64,000 bases of DNA, from contig OX335643.1 of NCBI GenBank assembly GCA_946894095.1, positions 7,241,036 through 7,305,035 of the forward strand, written 5' to 3'. The first letter of the stretch is position 1. Every line of letters begins with the position of its first letter. Made by a program: the position numbers and the translations under genes. The notes beneath the pieces were generated by a model. The model made no database searches. It was given only the letters and a program-made list of their open reading frames with translations, and was not told where the DNA came from. Source of the DNA: Incurvaria masculella (lineage: Eukaryota; Arthropoda; Insecta; Lepidoptera; Incurvariidae). Positions 10,901-19,900 of this stretch are shown in pieces.

Positions 10901-13900
10901 CTTGTGATCTGGGATTAGTAGGTTTGATGCAAGTACGTTGACATGGTTATTAAGTCGGGTTTTGTATTTGGTAGAGACCATTCTTATTTCATCCTTCACT
11001 GTAGGAATCTCAAGATGTTCGTGTATTTCAGTAGTCCGAGTGAACCAGGGAGCTTTGGCTATCTGCTTGAGCACGTTATTTTGAAATCTTTGCAGAATTT
11101 CGATGTTAGAATTGCTGGCGGTACCCCACAGCTGAATACCAAGGCTATTCTCAAACCCATATGGGTTTGAGAATAGCCTTGTACATGAGCAGCTTGTTCT
11201 CTAGACTCAGACTGGAGCCTCTGCCAATAAGTCACGTGATTTTTTTATAGCGGATGTTCAATTCGTCTCTCTTCTTTGTAATATGTTCTCTCCAGATCAA
11301 ACGTCTATCGAGATGCATACCAAGGTACTTGACTGACTCCTTGTGAGGCAGATAATCTTCACCAAGTTTGACAGGGGGGCAGCTACTATTTCCCAGCGAA
11401 AACGTGATATGAGTTGACTTGGTTGCACTTGCTTTGATTTTCCAGTCTTTTAGCCATTGCTTAACCAGATTTAGCTCATTCTGGAGTTCCTGAGAGGCCC
11501 TAGCGGGGCTCCCGTTGCTTGCTAGCAGAGCGACATCATCAGCGAATGTTGCTGTCAGGACACATTCCGTAGTTGGAAAATCAGCAGTAAATAACGAGTA
11601 GAGCAGAGGTCCTAGGACAGAGCCTTGTGGCACGCCTGCTACACAGTTGTAGAACTTGGACCGAGCATCACCTTGTTTGACCTGGAAGAATCTATTGGAT
11701 AGATAGGATTCAATAATGGTGTAGATCGTGTGTGGCATGCTAGTTTTGAGTTTCATCAAGAGTCCTTTATGCCATACTTTGTCAAAAGCCTGTTGAATAT
11801 CCAAAAAGGCAGCTGAATACTGTTTTAATTCCATGGATCTTCTTATCTTTTGGCAGACTCTGTGGACCTGTTCAATGGTAGAGTGCTTTGTTCTGAAGCC
11901 AAACTGGTGGTTTGGAATGATTTCTCTTTCATGTATAACATCGTTTATCCTTTTCTGCAGATTTTTTTCAATAAGTTTGCTCAGTATAGGTAGTAAACTA
12001 ATTGGTCTATATGAGGACACTTCATAACCGGCTTTCCTTGCTTTGGGATCATGATAATTTGTGAAACTTTCCAAATATCTGTGTAAGTGGAAGTTCTCAT
12101 TATACCATTGAACAGAATGGTCAGAAAAATAATCGCCTTTTTCGGGAGTTCCTTAAGTAATTTTGATGTGATCAGGTCAAACCCTGGTGCTTTCTTCAAT
12201 TCTAGAGCTTTGATTTCTCTTCGGATTTCTCTTGGCGTTGTGGGAGTTAACGGAGGACACATTTGAAATGGTTGAGCTAAGACAATGTTTATAGCATCTT
12301 CCTGGTCTGAATCGCCTATATTTGGAACAAAGACATTCTCGAGGAATTTTGCGAATAGTTCGGCTTGCTCTTCATCGGATCGAGCCCAGGACTCACCAGT
12401 TGATTTTAGCGGTGGTGATGTTAAAAGTGGTTTGTTAAACTCCTTGGATACTTTCCACAATGAATATTCATCATTTCTGGTGGCAGAGAGGGATTCTAGA
12501 TCTTCTTTAAAGGTGGAGTTTTTTTCTGTTTTGAATGGTTAGTTTAAGCTCGCGAGCGCATCTGTTTAATATGGTCTTATCAGTTGTAAGACGACTGCCC
12601 TGGCAAACTCGGCGCAGTCTGCGCTTCTCTGTTATTTTAGCACGTATGTCCAGTGGGTAGTTATCGTATCCAATCTTTGATTCAATGGTTGGGGTGCATT
12701 CCCATGCTGAACATTGAATTAGGTTGGTTATATAATAGGTTGCATGTTCAATGTCCTCTGGTGTCTTAAGTGGTATATTAAGATTGATTTTTGAGTTTAA
12801 GACTTCTCTAAATGATTCCCAATCTGTTTTTCGGTTGTGCAAGGTTTCAAAGGTTTTTTTATGATAATGAAATCGCTAAGAGTGGCAATTATTGGAGTAT
12901 GGTCGGAAGTGCTGTCAAAACAGGATTCTACTTTGATATAATGGTGAGATAAGCCCATTGTGATGAAAAAGTCCAGTAAGTCGGGCATATTCTTCGAGTC
13001 TGTCGGCCAATACGTTGGTTGACCAGTTGACAATACATTTAGATGTTTTCTGTCTACGGACATTTTCAACTGCCTTCCTCTTGTTACGGTCAAACGTGAG
13101 CCCTAGTAGGTGTGCTTGGCGTTCCAGTCGCCTCCTGCAATAAATCTGTTTCCAAGAGTATGGAAAAATTGCGTAAACATATCCTCGCTAATCGCATACC
13201 TAGGTGGGCAATAAACAGAAGATATTACTATGTCCCCTCGTAAATCAGATACCGATATGGAAGTAGCCTGGATTTGATTCGTCTTATACTCTGGAAGTAG
13301 GAAACCCTTAACATAACGAAAATATTTATGAATAATTATTTTCTATGTATTTTTAAGAATACATTCAGTTCGTTCATGAAACACCCTCTACATCTATATG
13401 TTTGTGGGTAAAAGTTTAAAACTTGACTTTAATATGTGTGCGCAGTGCATTTACTGATTATCGCTGTGGCTTAGTGCCTTTCCTTGAATTCTGTCTGAGT
13501 GTTCCCTCCTAAAAACCGAGTAATACAAAGGTATTCTTATGTAGGCCATACACAGAACGTAAAAAAGATTATTCTTCAAGATGGATTACCTTTCTATATA
13601 CTAGTGAGCAGCAAGCCACTCGGGCTTTCATGCTCAGAGTGAGAAGAAAAAGCAATATTGGATGCATCATAGCGGCATTGATGAACATGGCCCCAACCAG
13701 ACTGCCGGCGAATAAATAAGCCTCCGTCTCTGTAGTTTCGCTCGCAGGAGAGAAGAAGTCCACGAGTCTACCAAGAGAGTAGGGTATTGATAATCTGGAA
13801 AATAAAAAAATACTTATTGTATGCATTACGGTTACAGCCGAACTTCGATTAAAGGGGTGTTTGTTTTGTATAACTCCTTAAAAAGATGAAACTCGAACTG

Positions 13901-16900
13901 TATTGGCGAGCTCACTAATATCTCATAAAACTATTCCTAAATTAATCTAAAATGTATTAGATAATTTTAAGGATGTGTGCAAAAACCTGTCATTAACAAT
14001 TACACTGCATTCCGAAATGAGTATAATGAGGAGAATTTACAATGTACGCGTACACGACCGTTCCGAATTGCTTATATTCGATCCCGTGAACGTCATTTTG
14101 ACATAAGGGACGTGACTCTAGACAGCACACAGATCACACAAAGCGCTCACGGTTGAGAGCATGTGCGCCGCGTACGCTGTAATCAAGATGTCATTAAGCG
14201 CGATTATCTGTAGTTCTCTGATCGTATGCACTTGTATTCTGAAATAACGAAGGCCTTTAGCCGTTTAATAGTCTAGTTAGACAATTCTAGGCCTGAAATA
14301 ACCACTGTCGAGATTTCCGAGGCATTTTCGAGGCAGTTAGGTTTGGTTCTGACACATTTGTCTGCTCAAATTCGTTCCGATTTGGTATCGTGCGATTGTT
14401 GCTATGAGCAGTGATATCAATTCGGAACACAAGTTTTTACTGTATTCGCTTTCTCTGCGATATTTGCAATTTACGCATTTCGGAATGCAGGGTTAGTGAC
14501 TTCTTGCGATATGTCTTCTCTGTAAGCCTTTTTAAACGGTTTTATTTACCTTGATAATTGTTTGTTGAAAATTTATCAAAAACTTATATGTACTACATAT
14601 CTGCTCCTATACATTATAATTTTGAACTTCTTATGTTTAAGGCGTTTACGCAGAAATAGCGATGTTCATGGCGCCATCTACATGGACATCCAAACCCCCT
14701 TAACATTTTTTTCCGTGGCCGCCAATTTGAATATTTTAGTTACTGGACCCATCCTTTTAAAATCCATATCGGAGAGTTAGCGACTCTCCGATATACCCTG
14801 GGAGTACATATCTCTATACATACATAATTTCAACACCTTTATGTCATTCATATTTCTTCACAAATATAAAAATCCATGGGTGGGCGATTTAGTGTATCCC
14901 TCAAATGCCTGCTCTATTCAATGGTGTAAACCTGCAGAAACGAAGAGCTCATCGAATCTTAAATAAGTGATTTGTAACTCGTAATAGGGCCTCTGATTAG
15001 TGTTCTCTACCACATTGACCCTCAGCTATCCATTTTTAAAGCATTCGGCCCAGTCACTATGAATTTCAAAATGGCGGTCACTTTTTTTCACTGAACATTA
15101 GATTCACATTCAAACCTTTTTTAAAACTGAGTTGTAATTTTTTGACGGAACCTAAAGACCCACTCACTCTCTTCCATACCGCACTTTTACACGATTCTCG
15201 CCTATTCCATTGGAAATGTTCCTATTTTACTACTTATTATGTTATTATAAAGGTATTTATCTCAAAAAATTGTCTTGGTTGAGCTACTATTGTGGCCCGG
15301 ACGAATAGCTATAAGTATGTCTACATAAGTTACAAGGCAATCCCAATTACATTTCGATTATACCCCAAACCAATATAAGACTCACCTTAGAGTTAAATCG
15401 ATGGAACAGAAAAGTAGGTTGTACATGATGAACTTGAATCCGTGAATTCTGATCATTGCTCTCAAGAGGTATACGTTGCCACCTTTCGCTGAAAACATTG
15501 TTGTAACAATCAAATATTTGTTAAAGATATGAGGCGATTTGAGCTAATAAGAATTCGCAGAAATATCAGTGGTTTCCACGGGGTGTAGGATAACTGATGA
15601 GTTTTGCGGCAACCACAATTAGTTAGCACAACTTAGGAGAACAGAGGTTCGATAAAACCCAAGACTTAGAATGTAAAAGACACACAGAGGCAACTTACTG
15701 ATTAGAACAAAATTGTTTCACATAAAATGTACTGAAATTTCTTACTTTCTGAAAACATCTCCAAATCGCCATGTAGCTCCAAAATAATAATCTGAAGTTA
15801 TTTTTGAAGTTTTACTTTGAAATATGCTGGACAATAAATCAGGGGGAAACTTCTAATATACATAAGTGCATTTGTCTGGCTTATAATGCCCAATCACCTC
15901 ACAATATACAAATACAAAGGTCACCATGGCTACAACATATACTTTCTTTCAGAAAAACTTGAGAAAGAATAGAAGATACTTGATTTAAGAAAATATGAGC
16001 CGTGATACTCGGGTTCGATAAGTTGAAGTTCTTGTAATTGTACAGAATGTCACAAGAAAATAATCCTGTGATGTTCCTCTGTGGCTTCTTCTTCGCTTGG
16101 TGTAACATGAAAAAAAAAATTATTTTTTTATGCGACCTGACATTGATGGCTAATACCACACAACTACCGTTATGATATTAGCCCAATACACACATTCCCG
16201 AAGGAATTTGATGCCATGCCAGGACCTTCCCTTTATGAGCACGGCTACATTGAACTGGATGGAAAACACGGACAATTTTTCATTGCCGCTTCGACCATCT
16301 TTCATCCAATGCGATGGTACCAACTCGGGCGTGCTTAAACCCTACCACCTAGTAGGGGAAGGGGACCTACACTTTTACATGGATTCCGAACCATGGAGCA
16401 GTTCGCATTCGTGACAAAATGCACTTATAGAACTCGGAAAGAGAAAGACAGTGGTGCATGTCGGTATTGAACCCAGGCCTCTGGTACGCTAGGCCAGTCC
16501 CTGTGCTACTAGGCTACTAGGGCTATACTAGGTATCGCGGCACTGTTGAATTAGATTATAATGTGCACAATAATAATTGACATCGAATCGTTTAGCAGGT
16601 ATAACTGGGTCAGTCCATCTCTGTCATGTCGCAAGTTTGAGAGACTACAAAGATTGTTGCGACCATTTCTGTGCTTGAGGGGCATTCTATATTCAAATGA
16701 ACATTTAATTCTAAGATATTAGGATGAACAAGCTACTCTATGGGCCGAGTGCACGAAAGAACAAAAAATCAAAATCAACGTCAAAGTATGATCAAACACG
16801 TCACTTTGTGTGGACAGTATGGAAGAAACTCTATGCAGTTCACTAAAAGTGACGTGTTTGAACATCGATTAACTCAGCTGTTTCTTCGTACAATCGGGAC

Positions 16901-19900
16901 TATGTCTGTCAGTTTAGATGGTATTTAGGAGCGAAGACCCAGATGGAATTCAAGGTATGCCACACACTAGGATGTTTCATGAAAATATATTTTAAAATAC
17001 ATGGAAAATTATTGTTCATAAGTATGTTTGTCAAGTTAGCACATTACCTTGAGTGGCGTACCTGTTGCATGCCTTCACTGTGTCAGGAATAAATTGGACG
17101 AGCTGTGACAGGTTTGCAAGCTTTCTAAAATCGACATTAGTGATTTTTAGGGTTCCGTAACCAGAGGGTGCCAACGGAACCGTATTACTAAGCCTCTGCT
17201 GTCCGTCCGTCCGTCCGTCCGTCTGTCACATGTCTGTATTTCATGAACCGTAATAGGTAGGAAGCTGAAATTTTCACAGAGCGTGTATTTATTTACGCTA
17301 TAACAACAAATAAGCAAAATTTAAATGAATAAAAAATCATTTTATTCATTCATTAAAAAGGGGGTCCCCATACAAAAAAAAAAGATTTTTTGGGTTAAAT
17401 CTTGTACGATGGCACGGAAGCCTTCGTGTGCGAGTCCGACTCGCACTTGGCCGGTTTTTCCGTCTGCGTCTTCTCTTTTAAAAACCGTGTAATATCGGGC
17501 GCACCGACCGGCGGCGTCGAGCTCCCGCCGCCATTGCGCCGCCATGGCGTCCCCGCGCGGCGCCGCCTCGTGTCCCGGCGTGCAGCGGTACACGTCGGAG
17601 ATCCCCAGCTCGCCGCTGCGCCCGCGGAGGAATATCGGCCGCGTGTACCTGCGCCGAGATACAGCAGGTTAGCGGGCGTAAGCCGAGCGTAAAGCCTGTG
17701 TCACACGCAGTGAATATTCGCCGCGAGAGCCATTCCGCTCCGCGCGCCGTTTCCGACAGCTCGATTCGTCACTACGTGTGTCAACGACAATGAGTCAACG
17801 AAAAAAGGATAGTTACTCTTAAGTGGAGAAATTACGAATAAAGGATAGGTACTCTAAAGTGGAGAAATCACGATGCATAATTCGTAATGTATATTTTCTA
17901 TATACACCCATATAGAAAATATGAGCATTTATCTGCATTGGTTTTGCTAACCAAGCACATGCCAACCGAATACACTGATTTAGACGTAGACGTGTGCAAC
18001 GAATCGTTTTTTTCTCGGGGCTCCAACAGACTGTTGAATTTCTCGTGCGGAAATCGCTGCGTGTGACAGGCAGGCAGCAAATTGTCGCTTCGAGCAATTG
18101 TAGCGAATGCACTCGCAGCAAGAAGTCACTGTGTGTGACACAGGCTTAAGGGACTCGGGAGCCGCGCGCAAAACTAGTGTCAAATGCCCGAAACGAAAAA
18201 AAAAATACAGCATAACTGACGTAGTGAATTTTAACATTAGCCCTCCAGATATAACGACTGAGTATTGAATAATTTGCGCGTAGTCAGTGCAATTCGGTCA
18301 TTATGTTTATCTATAAATTGCCTAGCGCCTTGACTTTAGATGTAATGTTACGTATAATATTGATCCAATTAATTAATTAATTTCATAGTTAAAGCAGGTT
18401 ACTTGTTTTGTCTATTGCAATGAGAAGTTCCGTTTGGACATCGTTAAATAAATAATATAACAACTAGATTTTATCGTCGAATGAGTCGACCTAATTTAAT
18501 ATAATTAATGAAGAAAAATACTTACCTATGAATTAAGAATGGAACTTGAGAATAGTTAAAAACTAAAGAACCATTAAATGAAAAATTAATAGTAAACTGT
18601 TAGGTAAACTAACCGGTTAAATATTAATTAAACTTACCAGTATATCAGTATTAACACTTGCTAGTTTATGAAGAATTAAAAGTGAACTAACCGATAAATT
18701 AATAATGATGCTTACCATTAAATAAATGAAGAAACTCAATCATAAATAGTTAGTTAAATTAATCAGTAAAATGTACCTCAAAAGTAATTTAATAATAAAA
18801 TGTTCCAGTAAATCAATAATTAAACCTGCTAGTAAATGAGAAATGAGCCTTAGAAGTAAATCACAAATTCTAGAAAATTAATTATGAAATTTGACAGCAA
18901 ATGAAAAATTTACCTAGCATAAATTATTAAAATAATAAGCCATTTAATATACCTGCTAGGCAATGATGAATAAACCTTCGAAGTAGGTGAATAATGGAAC
19001 TTATTAGTTAGTAAATAAATAATTGAACATACCAGTTTTCTTAAAATTTATATTACCTAGAGAATCGCTCATCGTTTTGATATGAAAGAAATGTAAAAGT
19101 ATAGAATTTAAAATTATTACAACTAGATATATACAACTAGATTTTATCGTCGAATGAGTCGACCTAATTTAATATAATAAATGAAGAAAAATACTTACCT
19201 ATGAATTAAGAATGGAACTTGAGAATAGTTAAAAACTAAAGAACCATTAAATGAAAAATTAATAGTAAACTGTTAGGTAAACTAACCGGTTAAATATTAA
19301 TTAAACTTACCAGTATATCAGTATTAACACTTGCTAGTTTATGAAGAATTAAAAGTGAACTAACCGATAAATTAATAATGATGCTTACCATTAAATAAAT
19401 GAAGAAACTCAATTATAAATAGTTAGTTAAATTAATCAGTAAAATGTACCTCAAAAGTAATTTAATAATAAAATGTTCCAGTAAATCAATAATTAAACCT
19501 GCTAGTAAATGAGAAATGAGCCTTAGAAGTAAATCACAAATTCTAGAAAATTAATTATGAAATTTGACAGCAAATGAAAAATTTACCTAGCATAAATTAT
19601 TAAAATAATAAGACATTTAATATACCTGCTAGAAAATGATGAATAAACCTTCGAAGTAGGTGAATAATGGAACTTATTAGTTAGTAAATAAATAATTGAA
19701 CATACCAGTTCTCTTAAAATTTTAATTACCTAGAGAATCGCTCATCGTTTTGATATGAAAGAAATGAAAAAGTATAGAATTTAAAATTATTTACAATCGT
19801 AGCTTTTTAACCAACTTCAAAAAAGGAGGACGTTCTAAATTCGACTTTCGATGCCAAGGAAGCCAAGGTTCTCTTGACTGGCGCAGCGCGTGCCCGGCTG

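Larger units (their letters stand above)
10749..13320 (-). mobile_element. Jockey-type LINE, ~2.57 kb, 5'-truncated and frame-broken, in ABCC intron 4
   Basis: On the minus strand it runs from an endonuclease remnant near 13320 through RT to a poly(A)-like run at 10749-10760. Endonuclease motifs IAGGDWNAKH (near 13150) and SDHTPI (near 12900) are visible, then RT motifs including KAPGFDLI, QAFDKVWH, GVPQGSVLGPLL and the catalytic FADD (near 11545). At least four frameshifts or stops break the frame. It has the same orientation as the gene. No clear target duplication was found. Confidence 0.9.
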
